A stretch of DNA of 64,000 bases from an uncultured Burkholderiales bacterium (GCA_937949525.1 CALEDT010000010.1:19077-83076), one strand, 5' to 3'; counted from the stretch's first letter, positions 8,641 to 17,555 are shown. Notes: generated from the sequence alone by a model not told the origin. A program made the numbers and translations.

Positions 8641-9585
8641 TCACACTTCCAGCAGGAAATGCACCAGCATGCCCAGCACCGCCAGCAGGAAGGCGGTGCC
8701 CAGGAACTCCGGCGCGCGGAACAGGCGCATCTTGGCGGACAGCGTCTCCAGCAGTGCCAGCGCGGCGCCGCCGAGCATCAGCTTGGCCACCAGCACGAGC
8801 AGCGCCAACGGCAACGCCGCCCAGTCGCCGCGCGGCGCGATGCCCCAGGGCAGGAACAGCGCGATGCCGAGCGCGGAATAGGTGAACAGCTTCAGCGCCA
8901 CGGCCCACTCGATCAAGGCCAGATGACGCCCGGAATACTCCAGGATCATGGCCTCGTGGATCATGGTCAGTTCCAGGTGGGTGGTGGGGTTGTCCACCGG
9001 GATGCGCGCATTTTCGGCGGTGGACAGCATCCAGAATGCCACCGCGGCAAACGCCATGCTCGGATAGAGGGCGAACTCCTGGTGCGCCAGGCGCTCGACG
9101 ATGTGCGGCAGCTCGGTGGACTGCGAGATCAGACTGGCGGTGAAGAACACCATCAGCAATGCCGGCTCGGCAAGAAAGGCGATCAGCATCTCCCGGCGCG
9201 CGCCCAGGCTGCCGAAAGCGGTGCCGACGTCCATGGCGGCCAGGGCCAGGAACACCCGCGCCAGCGCCAACAGTCCCACCAGCGCGATCACGTCCGCCGC
9301 CGGCGAGAACGGCAGATCGTTGGCCAGCGTGGGTACGATGCCGGCCGCCAGCGCCATGCAGGCGAACACGATATGGGGCGCGAAGCGGAACAGCGAGGTC
9401 GCGTCGTGCGCCAGCACCACATCCTTGTGCAACAGCTTGCGCAGCGTGTGATATGGCTGCAGCAGCGGCGGCGCCGAGCGCCCCAGCATCCAGGCGCGGC
9501 ATTGGTTCACCCACCCCACCAGCAGCGGCGCGAGCAGCAGGGCCAGCAATGTTTGGGCGAGTTGCAGCAGGATCCCGGCGGTCAT
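8641..9585 (-). CDS. hyfC: HyfC/NuoH-like membrane anchor subunit
   Basis: A 314-residue membrane protein of the NuoH/HycD/HyfC family with about eight hydrophobic segments. The cytoplasmic loops keep typical motifs such as YHTLRKLLHKD near residue 45 and DVGTAFGSLGARREM near residue 117. In complex I this subunit forms the quinone chamber wall and joins the peripheral arm to the membrane arm. Here it would anchor HyfG and HyfI. It starts 4 nt after the end of hyfB and is followed by hyfE after 8 nt. Confidence 0.9.
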   Translation of the reverse strand: MTAGILLQLAQTLLALLLAPLLVGWVNQCRAWMLGRSAPPLLQPYHTLRKLLHKDVVLAHDATSLFRFAPHIVFACMALAAGIVPTLANDLPFSPAADVIALVGLLALARVFLALAAMDVGTAFGSLGARREMLIAFLAEPALLMVFFTASLISQSTELPHIVERLAHQEFALYPSMAFAAVAFWMLSTAENARIPVDNPTTHLELTMIHEAMILEYSGRHLALIEWAVALKLFTYSALGIALFLPWGIAPRGDWAALPLALLVLVAKLMLGGAALALLETLSAKMRLFRAPEFLGTAFLLAVLGMLVHFLLEV

Positions 9586-9589
9586 GGCG

Positions 9590-11668
9590 TCACCCGGTCA
9601 CGAACACCAGCAGCACGATCAGCGTGGCGAAACTGTAGATCAGATACCACTGGATGCGACCGTGCTGCAGCCGGCCGGTGCGCTCGGAAAGCCATGCCAC
9701 AGCCTCCCCGACCGGCCGGTAGAGCAGCAGCCACAGCCGGTCGCGGCTGTCGCCGCGGTATTCCGGGTGGCGATCGAACGGATCCGGCGTGTGCCGCTCG
9801 ACCCGCATGAAGGCACTGAAGATATGGCGGATGGGTTGACCGAAACCCTCGGCGCTGTCCTGCATGCACGCATCCTGCTCGGGATAGCCGCAATCCCACG
9901 GCGCGGCGCGGCGCACGCGGCCATGAAACAGACGCCTGACGCCGAAGAACACCGCCACCGTGACCGTGACGACCACGCCCAGGAACAGCAGCGGCGCATA
10001 ACTCGCGCGTTCGGCGGCGATCGGCGCGAGCAGCAGCGGATTGCCATCGTTGACCAGCGCCAAACCGATCAACTGCCGCGTCACCGGCGCCAGCCCCTCG
10101 ACCACGAAGGACGGAAACAGGCCCAGCAGGACGCAACCCGCAGCCAGCCACAGCATGCCCAGCCGCTCCGGCCAGCCGGCATCATGCGCCTGCTGCAGCG
10201 CGGCATCGCGTGGCCGGCCCAGAAACACCACACCGTAGAACTTGACCATGACATAGGCGGCCAGCGCCGCCGCCAGCACCACCACCGCCGCGGCCACCGG
10301 AATCACCATGTTCAGATACGGCCGGTCCAGCCCCGGCGTGAGCAGGAACGCCTGCAACAACAGCCACTCCGACACGAAACCGTTGAGCGGCGGTAGCCCG
10401 GCGATGGCCAACGCGCCGATCAGCGTCAGCCATGCCGTCCAAGGCATGGTGCGGATCAGCCCGCCCAGGCGCCCCATGCGCCGCTCGCCGGTGGCATGCA
10501 GCACCGAGCCGGTGCCGATGAACAGCAGACCCTTGAACAGCGCGTGATTGAGGGCGTGGTACAGCAGCGCGGTCAGCGTCAACGCCGCCAGCATCGGCTT
10601 GCCGTCGACGTGGAAGATCAGCGTCAGGCCGAAGCCGGCGACGATCAGGCCGATGTTCTCGATCGACGACCACGCCAGCAGGCGCTTCATGTCCGACTGC
10701 ACGGCTGCGAAGATCACACCGTACAGCGCGCTGGCCAGGCCCAGGGCGAGCGCCAGCACCCCCCACCAGGCCAGCGTCACCCCCAGCAGATCGAACGTCA
10801 CGCGCAGCAGGCCGTAGATGGCGGTCTTCAACATGACCCCACTCATCAGCGCCGAGACCGGCGAAGGCGCCGCCGGATGCGCCTCCGGCAACCACACGTG
10901 CAAAGGCACCAGCCCCGCCTTGGCGCCGAAACCGAACAGCGCCAGCAGGAACGCGACCGATGCCCATGCCGGCGTCGTCTCGGCCAGACGCATCGCGTCG
11001 AAAGCGTAGGAGCGCGCGTGACCCGACTCGCCGCCGTGCAGCACGCCAAAGCACAACAGCAGCGCCACCGCACCGACATGGGCGATGAGCAGATAGAGAA
11101 AGCCGGCGCGGCGGATCTCCGGCACGGCATGGTCGCTGGTGACCAGGAAATACGAGGCCAGCGCCATCACTTCCCACGCCACCATGAATGCGTAGGCGTC
11201 ATCCGCCAGCAGCACCAAGGCCATGCCGGCCAAAAACAGGTGGTACCACAGCGCCAACTCGGCCAGCGGGACCGCCGCCAGCGCACGGAAATAGCCGGTG
11301 GCATGCAGGGTCACGCCGAACGACGCGACGCCGAGCAACAGCAGAAAGAACCCGGACAGCGCATCCAGGCGCAGATGGAACGGCAGATCGGGGAGACCCA
11401 TGGGCAGGACGAAAGCCGACGGCGGCAGCATCAGCGCAGTCGCGCCGATGCCGGCCATGAGCAGACCACCGAGCGCGCCCAGCGGCAGTATCCAGCGCGT
11501 GATGCGCGCGGCCTGGCGCCGACCGGCCAGCGCTGCCGCGGCGAGCGCGAGCCAGTACAGCACCACGCCCCAGGCCCAGTCCAGTGGCGCGGTTTCAGGC
11601 ACCGGCCTCACCCACCCAATGGCCCAACTGCATTGTGACCGCACGACGAGCGCCCGACCGGCGCCCAT
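9590..11668 (-). CDS. hyfB: HyfB/NuoL-like antiporter-type membrane subunit
   Basis: A 692-residue member of the NuoL/HyfB antiporter family with about 15 or more hydrophobic segments and the central module motif KAGLVPLHVWLPEAHPAAP. The start at 11668 has a good ribosome site (GGAGG, 5 nt before); a GTG at 11611 would drop 19 residues. It is the first gene of the hyfBCEFGI run. No hyfD, hyfA or hyfH homologue is present, so electron input from a ferredoxin-like or polyferredoxin subunit must come from elsewhere or be absent. DabB proteins of DIC uptake systems are also NuoL-like, but no DabA gene is seen here. Confidence 0.87.
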   Translation of the reverse strand: MGAGRALVVRSQCSWAIGWVRPVPETAPLDWAWGVVLYWLALAAAALAGRRQAARITRWILPLGALGGLLMAGIGATALMLPPSAFVLPMGLPDLPFHLRLDALSGFFLLLLGVASFGVTLHATGYFRALAAVPLAELALWYHLFLAGMALVLLADDAYAFMVAWEVMALASYFLVTSDHAVPEIRRAGFLYLLIAHVGAVALLLCFGVLHGGESGHARSYAFDAMRLAETTPAWASVAFLLALFGFGAKAGLVPLHVWLPEAHPAAPSPVSALMSGVMLKTAIYGLLRVTFDLLGVTLAWWGVLALALGLASALYGVIFAAVQSDMKRLLAWSSIENIGLIVAGFGLTLIFHVDGKPMLAALTLTALLYHALNHALFKGLLFIGTGSVLHATGERRMGRLGGLIRTMPWTAWLTLIGALAIAGLPPLNGFVSEWLLLQAFLLTPGLDRPYLNMVIPVAAAVVVLAAALAAYVMVKFYGVVFLGRPRDAALQQAHDAGWPERLGMLWLAAGCVLLGLFPSFVVEGLAPVTRQLIGLALVNDGNPLLLAPIAAERASYAPLLFLGVVVTVTVAVFFGVRRLFHGRVRRAAPWDCGYPEQDACMQDSAEGFGQPIRHIFSAFMRVERHTPDPFDRHPEYRGDSRDRLWLLLYRPVGEAVAWLSERTGRLQHGRIQWYLIYSFATLIVLLVFVTG

Positions 11669-11802
11669 CGCCCGCCTCCACCGCCGGCGGGCGGCAACCG
11701 GCGTACCGTTCCTGGTGCGGACACCGGTATCGATGTGCGATTCCTGCGCAGTGAACGACCGGGCACCGGGAATGGACTTGGACCGACATCACGTATTTGA
11801 AT

Positions 11803-11830
11803 TTGATGCGAATAAGATGTGCGTTAGATT
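11803..11830 (+). promoter_or_regulatory. Candidate sigma70 promoter for the RHH regulator
   Basis: A locally AT-rich stretch stands out from the surrounding high GC. TTGATG (11803-11808) and TAGATT (11825-11830) are 16 nt apart, each matching 4 of 6 consensus bases, 30 nt before the RHH start. The divergent hyfB operon also begins from this gap. Confidence 0.35.
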
Positions 11831-11859
11831 ATCATGCTTTGGTGCATCAGGAGCAACCG

Positions 11860-12054
11860 ATGGAACACAAGACCGCCCGCCTCACCGTGCTGCTCGACCC
11901 GGCCAAGAAACGCGCCTTCGAGACGCTGTGCGCGCAACAGGACATGACACCGTCACAGGTCGTGCGCCAGTTGATCCGTGAACATCTGAGAAAACATGGT
12001 GTGGAGTGGCGTCCGAGCGGCGCGGACGATAAAAACCGTTCGGTACCGGAGTGA
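11860..12054 (+). CDS. Small ribbon-helix-helix (CopG/Arc-type) DNA-binding protein
   Basis: A 64-residue protein with the ribbon-helix-helix pattern: a short beta strand (TARLTVLLD), helix 1 (PAKKRAFETLCAQQ), then MTPSQVVRQLIREHLRKHG as turn and helix 2. The start ATG at 11860 is preceded by AGGAG at 8 nt; an earlier in-frame ATG at 11797 lacks such a site. RHH proteins act as dimers on short operators and often repress their own gene. It is divergent from hyfB and upstream of the SLC13 gene, so it may regulate one of these. No toxin gene follows, which argues against an antitoxin role. Confidence 0.7.
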   Translation: MEHKTARLTVLLDPAKKRAFETLCAQQDMTPSQVVRQLIREHLRKHGVEWRPSGADDKNRSVPE

Positions 12055-12170
12055 CGGCCAAGGCGGTCGCGCCTCGATCGCACGCCTGACGGCGGTCCAC
12101 ACAAAAGCCGACCGATGACGTAGATTTCAGGCGAGGCGCATCGTCTCGCCCCGACGCAGACACCCACGCG

Positions 12171-14021
12171 ATGACCACCGACCAAGGTCTGATCCTCACC
12201 ATCCTGCTCGCCACGGTGGCCCTGTTCCTGTGGGGCCGCTGGCGCCACGACATGGTGGCGGTATCCGCCCTGCTCGCCTGCGTGCTGGCGGGACTCATCA
12301 CGCCGGCGCAGGCGTTCGCCGGTTTCGGCCATCCGGCCGTGGTCACCGTCGCCTGCGTGCTGGTGCTCAGCAGCGGCCTGCAGACCTCGGGCGCGGTGGA
12401 TGCGCTGACCCGCGCCGTGCTGCCGGCGCGCGCCGGCATCACCCTCAGTCTGGCTGCGCTGGTCGGTCTGGGCGCGCTGCTGTCGGGGTTCATGAACAAT
12501 GTCGGCGCGATGGCCCTATTGATGCCGGTGGCCATGCAACTGGCCGGACGCCTGAACCTCACGCCGGGCCAGGTACTGATGCCTCTGGCCTTCGGCACCA
12601 TCCTGGGCGGGATGACGACATTGATCGGCACGCCGCCCAATCTCATCGTCTCCGGCTTCCGCGCGCAGACCGGCGTCGGCAGTTTCGCCATGTTCGACTT
12701 CGCCCCGGTCGGTCTGGCCGTGGCCGTCACCGGCATCCTGTTCGTCGCCCTGCTTGGCTGGCGCCTGGTGCCGAAACGCCAGCCCGCCGGCATGGAAGGC
12801 TTCGAGTCCGGTGCCTACATCACCGAGGCGCGCGTGCCCAAGGACAGCAAGGCGGCAGGCTCGAATCTGCGCGAGATCGAGGCGATGCTGGACGGCATCG
12901 ATGCGCAGATCATCGGCCTGGTGCACCGGGGCGTGCGCCTGACCGCGCCCAATGCGCGGCGCACGGTGCGCGCCGGCGACATCCTGCTGATCGAGGCGGA
13001 GGCCGAAGCCTTGGCAGGCGTGCTCTCCACGCTCGGCCTGATCCTGGAGGAAGCGGTGACGCCCACGCCCGCCGCCGATGCCGCACTGACCGCGGAGTCC
13101 GGTGACACGGCGGGCGCCGACGTCGACACACACGACACGACGCCGGATCGAGCCGCGGACTCGGGCGAGATCGCCCTGATGGAATTGGCCGTACTGCCCA
13201 GTTCGACCCTGGTCGGACGTTCGGCCAGCGATCTCCTGCTGCGCACCCGCTACGGGCTCAACCTGCTGGCGCTGTCACGCGAGGGGCAACGCTCGATGAA
13301 GCGTCTGCGTTCGGTGGCCATCCAGTCCGGTGATCTGCTGCTGATGCAAGGGCCGCCGGAGGCCCTGGCCGAGTTCGCCGCCGACCATGGCTGCGTACCG
13401 CTGGCCGAACGCGAACTGCGCATTCCCGACCGGCACAAGGCCTGGCAGGCCGGTTCGATCATGGCGGTGGCCGTCGGCGGCGCGGCCTTCGGCCTGGTGC
13501 CGGCGGCCATCGCCTTCGCCGCCGGCGTGCTCGCGTCCATGGTGCTGCGCACCGTGCCGCCGCGCGCCGTCTACGAGGCTATCGACTGGCCGGTGATCGT
13601 GTTGTTGGCGGCACTGATCCCGGTGGCCGGCGCGATGGAAACGACCGGTACCGCGGATCTGATCGCCCGCTTCATGCTCGACCATCTGGCGCAGGGTCAC
13701 GCCGTCATCGGCCTGGCAATGGTCCTGGTGGTGACGATGTTCCTGTCCGACCTGATGAACAACGCCGCCACGGCGGCGGTAATGTGTCCGATCGCCATCG
13801 GCACCGCCATGGCCCTGGGGGTCAGCGCCGATGCGTTCCTGATGGCAGTGGCGATCGGTGCCTCGTGCGCCTTCCTCACCCCCATCGGCCACCAGAACAA
13901 TACCCTGATCCTGGGCCCCGGCGGCTTCCGTTTCGGCGACTACTGGCGCATGGGCCTGCCGCTGGAGCTGGTGGTGATCGCGGTCAGCCTGCCCACGCTG
14001 CTGCTGGTCTGGCCACTGTGA
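12171..14021 (+). CDS. SLC13/DASS-family permease with two RCK_C domains
   Basis: A 616-residue transporter. The membrane part is split in two halves (about 1-200 and 420-616), each with the family's paired hairpin signature: GFMNNVGAMALLMPVA followed by GTPPNLIVSG, and LMNNAATAAVMCPIA followed by TPIGHQNNTLI. Between them lie two cytosolic TrkA-C/RCK_C domains (about 214-285 and 336-404), which bind ligands and may gate transport. SLC13 proteins move dicarboxylates, sulfate or other anions, usually with Na+. The substrate cannot be read from the sequence. The carbon-island context makes an anion role linked to DIC or sulfate possible. Confidence 0.85.
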   Translation: MTTDQGLILTILLATVALFLWGRWRHDMVAVSALLACVLAGLITPAQAFAGFGHPAVVTVACVLVLSSGLQTSGAVDALTRAVLPARAGITLSLAALVGLGALLSGFMNNVGAMALLMPVAMQLAGRLNLTPGQVLMPLAFGTILGGMTTLIGTPPNLIVSGFRAQTGVGSFAMFDFAPVGLAVAVTGILFVALLGWRLVPKRQPAGMEGFESGAYITEARVPKDSKAAGSNLREIEAMLDGIDAQIIGLVHRGVRLTAPNARRTVRAGDILLIEAEAEALAGVLSTLGLILEEAVTPTPAADAALTAESGDTAGADVDTHDTTPDRAADSGEIALMELAVLPSSTLVGRSASDLLLRTRYGLNLLALSREGQRSMKRLRSVAIQSGDLLLMQGPPEALAEFAADHGCVPLAERELRIPDRHKAWQAGSIMAVAVGGAAFGLVPAAIAFAAGVLASMVLRTVPPRAVYEAIDWPVIVLLAALIPVAGAMETTGTADLIARFMLDHLAQGHAVIGLAMVLVVTMFLSDLMNNAATAAVMCPIAIGTAMALGVSADAFLMAVAIGASCAFLTPIGHQNNTLILGPGGFRFGDYWRMGLPLELVVIAVSLPTLLLVWPL

Positions 14022-14197
14022 CCGCAGTCATCCGTGCGCGGCGTGACTCGAGCGGCGGTCGGAGCGCGAGCGGATTTGCGCCACGGCAGCGCGAAAACCG
14101 CCGCTCAGCGCTCCGTCATGGTTTCTCCCTTCGCTCATCGGGCACCAGCCCGGTCCAATGGGCAATCCGCGTTCAGCGCGGGCGTGCACGACCGCAC

Positions 14198-15343
14198 TCA
14201 CAAGCGCACGACCACGTCGCGATGCTGGGTCAGCGCCTGAATCGCGCGTTCCAGATCGAGCTGGGACGGATTGACCGCGCACGCCTCGCCCAGACGGGCG
14301 AACAGTTCGTCTTGTTCGAACACCTGGCGCGTGCCGTCGGCGCGTTGCAGGTAAGCGGCCCAGGGCACGAACTTGGTCAGCGGGAAGTCGTCGCCGTGCT
14401 TGGGCGAGATGTCGATGTTGAGACCGGCCACGAACAGCAGATTGCGGCCATGCATGACCGGCGCACGCACGAAGCTGCGATAGGTGCGCTCGAATTCCGC
14501 CAGCGTATTGGCGCACGCCGCGGTCAGCAACGGATGCTTGGCGGTAACGATCCAGGGCATGGGCGCCAGCAGGTTTTCCTCCAACTGGTCCTGGAACGGG
14601 TCTTCCTGGGCGCCCTCACGGCGGAAATAGAAATCCTCCGCCTCCAGGCGCGCGCCCAGCGCCTCGCTGCCCTCGGCCGGCCAGGCCGCCTCGCCCAAGC
14701 GCGCGATCAGCCCATCCGCGGCCAGGAACACGTGGCCGGTGCTGCGCGTCGCCAGGGGGCGCGGCAGTTCGCGTCCGGCGCCGCGTACCAGACGTTCGAA
14801 CAACGGAAACAGGCCGGGGCCGCGCGTGCGCGAGATCAGCAGGTAGTCGACCAGCACCGCCAGTTCGCCGTCATGACGCATGAGCCGGATGTTCTCGCTG
14901 GCATACGCGTACTCCGCGGCATAGCTCTCGATGACGCTGCCGATCTTGCCGCAGGAACAACTGTTGGTTTCGTGCTCGGTGCGCAGCCGTCGATACACGC
15001 CGAACTCGCCGCTGTCGGCGTCGTAGCCGACATGACTGGCCTGCAACAGCAGCAGATCCTTGCCGTGTTCGGCATGCGGCGCGTGCCGGTTGAGCGACAC
15101 GATGCCGCCGACGCGACCGTGGTTGAACGGAAACGCGCCGAAATGCTTGGTCATCAGGATGGTGGGAAAGCCCTGGCTCTCGTCGGAACAGAACGCGCGC
15201 GAGGGCATGATGCGCGCCGCGTCGAAACCCAGCGCCAGGCACCAGTTGTACAGCTTGGGCACGAAAGCGCTGTAACACAGCATGTAGCCGTCCAGGCGAA
15301 AGCTGGCGAGCGCACTGGGGATGCTGGCGCGATTGGAAAACAT
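14198..15343 (-). CDS. Candidate theta-class (LCIB-like) carbonic anhydrase
   Basis: A 381-residue soluble protein. Start MFSNRASIPSAL at 15343 gives the compact form; further upstream the frame runs into the divergent promoter region. It shows a pattern like that of the LCIB/theta carbonic anhydrases: Cys52-x-Asp54 (FCSDE), His104 in SHVGYD, and Cys129/Cys131 in SCSCGK, i.e. C-x-D, H and C zinc or active-site residues in a beta-CA-like order. It is divergent from the SulP gene and within 5 kb of sbtAB. DabA also uses C-x-D, H, C, but is about twice as long. Family assignment is by motif only; a conserved hypothetical is the fallback. Confidence 0.55.
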   Translation of the reverse strand: MFSNRASIPSALASFRLDGYMLCYSAFVPKLYNWCLALGFDAARIMPSRAFCSDESQGFPTILMTKHFGAFPFNHGRVGGIVSLNRHAPHAEHGKDLLLLQASHVGYDADSGEFGVYRRLRTEHETNSCSCGKIGSVIESYAAEYAYASENIRLMRHDGELAVLVDYLLISRTRGPGLFPLFERLVRGAGRELPRPLATRSTGHVFLAADGLIARLGEAAWPAEGSEALGARLEAEDFYFRREGAQEDPFQDQLEENLLAPMPWIVTAKHPLLTAACANTLAEFERTYRSFVRAPVMHGRNLLFVAGLNIDISPKHGDDFPLTKFVPWAAYLQRADGTRQVFEQDELFARLGEACAVNPSQLDLERAIQALTQHRDVVVRL

Positions 15344-15376
15344 GGGGAGGGCTCGGCGGGAAGCGGGGCGCCGCGC

Positions 15377-15401
15377 TATAATATCAAGCTTTGCTGATAT
15401 T
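15377..15401. promoter_or_regulatory. TATAAT box overlapping a 22-bp dyad between divergent carbon genes
   Basis: A consensus -10 hexamer TATAAT (15377-15382) overlaps a perfect inverted repeat AATATCA-N8-TGATATT (15380-15401). It lies in the 82-nt gap between the LCIB-like gene (minus) and the SulP gene (plus). No good -35 box precedes the -10 box, which is common for activated promoters. The dyad could bind a dimeric regulator such as a LysR-type or RHH protein; arm spacing does not fit the T-N11-A pattern of CbbR exactly. Confidence 0.5.
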
Positions 15402-15425
15402 GCAGACGCGTACTGGCCACGGACG

Positions 15426-17555
15426 ATGATGAACGCCAAACTCGAACGATTCTTCCCCTTTCTCCGCTGGTTCCCGCTGCAAGCCGGCGATGTGCGCGTG
15501 AATTTCATGGCCGGTCTCACGGTCGCGCTGGTGCTGATCCCGCAGTCCATGGCCTATGCGCAACTGGCCGGCCTGCCCGCCTATTTCGGCCTGTATGCGG
15601 CGTTCCTGCCGGTGGCGGTGGCAGCCATGTGGGGTTCGTCCAATCAACTCGCCACCGGTCCGGTGGCGGTGGTGTCGCTGCTGACCGCGTCGTCGGTGGC
15701 AACGCTGGCCACGCCGGGCAGCGACGATTTCATTGCGCTGGCCATCATGCTCACCTTCCTGGTGGCGGTGATCCAACTGCTGCTGGGCATCTTCAAGCTG
15801 GGCGTGGTGGTCAACTTCCTGTCCCACCCGGTGATCGTCGGCTTCACCAACGCCGCCGCGATCATCATCGCGCTGTCGCAGGTCTCCAAGATCCTAGGCG
15901 TACCGATGCCGCGCAGCGAATCGTTCATGCAGGACATCTACGGGGTGCTGCAGCAGGTCGGCGACACCCATCTGCCGACGCTGGCCATGGGCGTGGGCGC
16001 CATGCTGCTGATGTGGGGCATGAAGAAGTATCTGCCCAACTGGCCCGGTGTGCTGGTGGCGGTGGCGCTGACCACGCTGATTTCCTGGGCGACCGGTTTC
16101 GAGAAGAAGGGCAGCGCGCACATCGACGAGCTGGCCGATCCGCAGATTGCCGCCATGGCGCTGGAATACGAGGCCGCCGTCAAGGAACTGGCGCAGGTCA
16201 ACAAGGACGTGCTGACCAACGAGGCGGAAGCCAAGGCGCTGGAGAAGGCCGAGGAACGCAACGAGCCGTTCATCCTCGCCTTGCATTATCAGGCCGACCT
16301 GTTGCGCGCGCAGGCCGCGAGCCTGGAGGAATCCAACGCCAAGCGGCTGAAGGAGCTGCGCAAGCTGCGCTTTGAACGCGAACGGCTGGCAGACGGCCAG
16401 CCCGGCCGCCTGTATCGCGCCGGCATGGTGCCGGAAGGCGTGGAGACCGATGGCGTCAACTGGCGCATCATGCGCGTGACCAAGGGCGAACTGCGCCTGA
16501 CCGGCGGCGGCGAGGTGGTCGGCACCATACCCGAGGGCCTGCCCAAGTTCAGCCTACCGTCGTTCGATCTGGACAAGCTGGCGGCGCTGTTCTCCGCCGC
16601 GCTGGTGATCTCCCTGGTCGGTTTCATGGAAGCGATCTCCATCGCCAAGGCGGTGGCGGCACGCACCAAGCAGCGCCTGGACCCCAACCAGGAGCTGATC
16701 GGCCAGGGCCTGGGCAATCTGGCGGGCAGCATGTCCATGGCCTACCCCACCTCTGGCTCGTTCTCGCGCACCGCGGTCAACATGAACATGGGCGCCACCT
16801 CCGGTCTGGCATCGGTATTCACCGCACTGATCGTACTGGTCGCACTGCTATTCCTGACGCCATTGCTCTACCACCTGCCGCAGGCGGTGCTGGCCGCAAT
16901 CATCATCATGGCGGTGGGCGGTCTGGTCAACCTGCAGGCGGTCAAGCATGCCTGGAAGGCGCACAAGCACGACGGTGCCGCCGCGCTGGTCACCTTCGGT
17001 GCCACGCTGTTCTTCGCACCGCACCTGGACAACGGCATCCTGGTAGGCGCGGGGCTGGCCATCGTGTTGTTCCTGCTGCGCAGCATGAAGCCGCGCGTCG
17101 CCCTGCTCGGCCGCTACTCCGACGGCACGCTGCGCGACATCAAGGTCAACCCGGACCTGCCCACCAGCGAGCACATCATGGCGCTGCGTTACGACGGCTC
17201 GCTGTACTTCGCCAACGTGTCCTACTTCGAGGACGCGGTGCTGGAAGCGCTGGCCGGGCGGCCCACCGCCAAGTACGTGCTGATCGTCGGCGACGCCATC
17301 AACCAGATGGATGCATCCGGCGAGGAGGTGGTGCACCACTTGGTCGAACGCCTGAGGGAATCGGGCGTCACGCTGGTGTTCTCCGGCCTGAAAAAGCAGG
17401 TGCTGGACGTGATGCGCAGTACCGGCCTGTTCGAGCTGGTCGGCCAGGAAAACATCTTCGCCACCGAGGATCAGGCCATCAGCGCGATCTACGAACGCCT
17501 GGGGGATGCCGCGCACGAAGATCTGTTCTGCGTGGTCAAGCCGGCCACGGCCTGA
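15426..17555 (+). CDS. SulP-family anion/bicarbonate transporter with hydrophilic insert
   Basis: A 709-residue SulP (SLC26) protein: membrane domain, then a C-terminal STAS domain (about 560-690, with VLIVGDAINQMDASGEE). The N-terminal signature GLTVALVLIPQSMAYAQLAG is intact. Residues about 225-362 form a charged, helix-prone insert (many Glu, Lys, Ala, Leu) placed before the membrane segment starting KLAALFSAALVISLVG; typical SulP proteins have only a short loop here. SulP proteins include BicA-type Na+/bicarbonate symporters, and SulP genes near carboxysome loci of Hydrogenovibrio-type autotrophs serve DIC uptake. Sulfate transport remains an alternative. Confidence 0.85.
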   Translation: MMNAKLERFFPFLRWFPLQAGDVRVNFMAGLTVALVLIPQSMAYAQLAGLPAYFGLYAAFLPVAVAAMWGSSNQLATGPVAVVSLLTASSVATLATPGSDDFIALAIMLTFLVAVIQLLLGIFKLGVVVNFLSHPVIVGFTNAAAIIIALSQVSKILGVPMPRSESFMQDIYGVLQQVGDTHLPTLAMGVGAMLLMWGMKKYLPNWPGVLVAVALTTLISWATGFEKKGSAHIDELADPQIAAMALEYEAAVKELAQVNKDVLTNEAEAKALEKAEERNEPFILALHYQADLLRAQAASLEESNAKRLKELRKLRFERERLADGQPGRLYRAGMVPEGVETDGVNWRIMRVTKGELRLTGGGEVVGTIPEGLPKFSLPSFDLDKLAALFSAALVISLVGFMEAISIAKAVAARTKQRLDPNQELIGQGLGNLAGSMSMAYPTSGSFSRTAVNMNMGATSGLASVFTALIVLVALLFLTPLLYHLPQAVLAAIIIMAVGGLVNLQAVKHAWKAHKHDGAAALVTFGATLFFAPHLDNGILVGAGLAIVLFLLRSMKPRVALLGRYSDGTLRDIKVNPDLPTSEHIMALRYDGSLYFANVSYFEDAVLEALAGRPTAKYVLIVGDAINQMDASGEEVVHHLVERLRESGVTLVFSGLKKQVLDVMRSTGLFELVGQENIFATEDQAISAIYERLGDAAHEDLFCVVKPATA

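Noticed and set aside
4423..11668. Functional NiFe hydrogenase-4
   Set aside because: The NiFe-binding cysteines are missing from the large subunit, and no hyp maturation genes are nearby.
14198..15343. DabA (DUF2309) subunit of a DIC uptake system
   Set aside because: The protein is about half the usual DabA length, and its H-to-C spacing (about 25-27) does not fit. No DabB partner is adjacent; HyfB is part of another operon.
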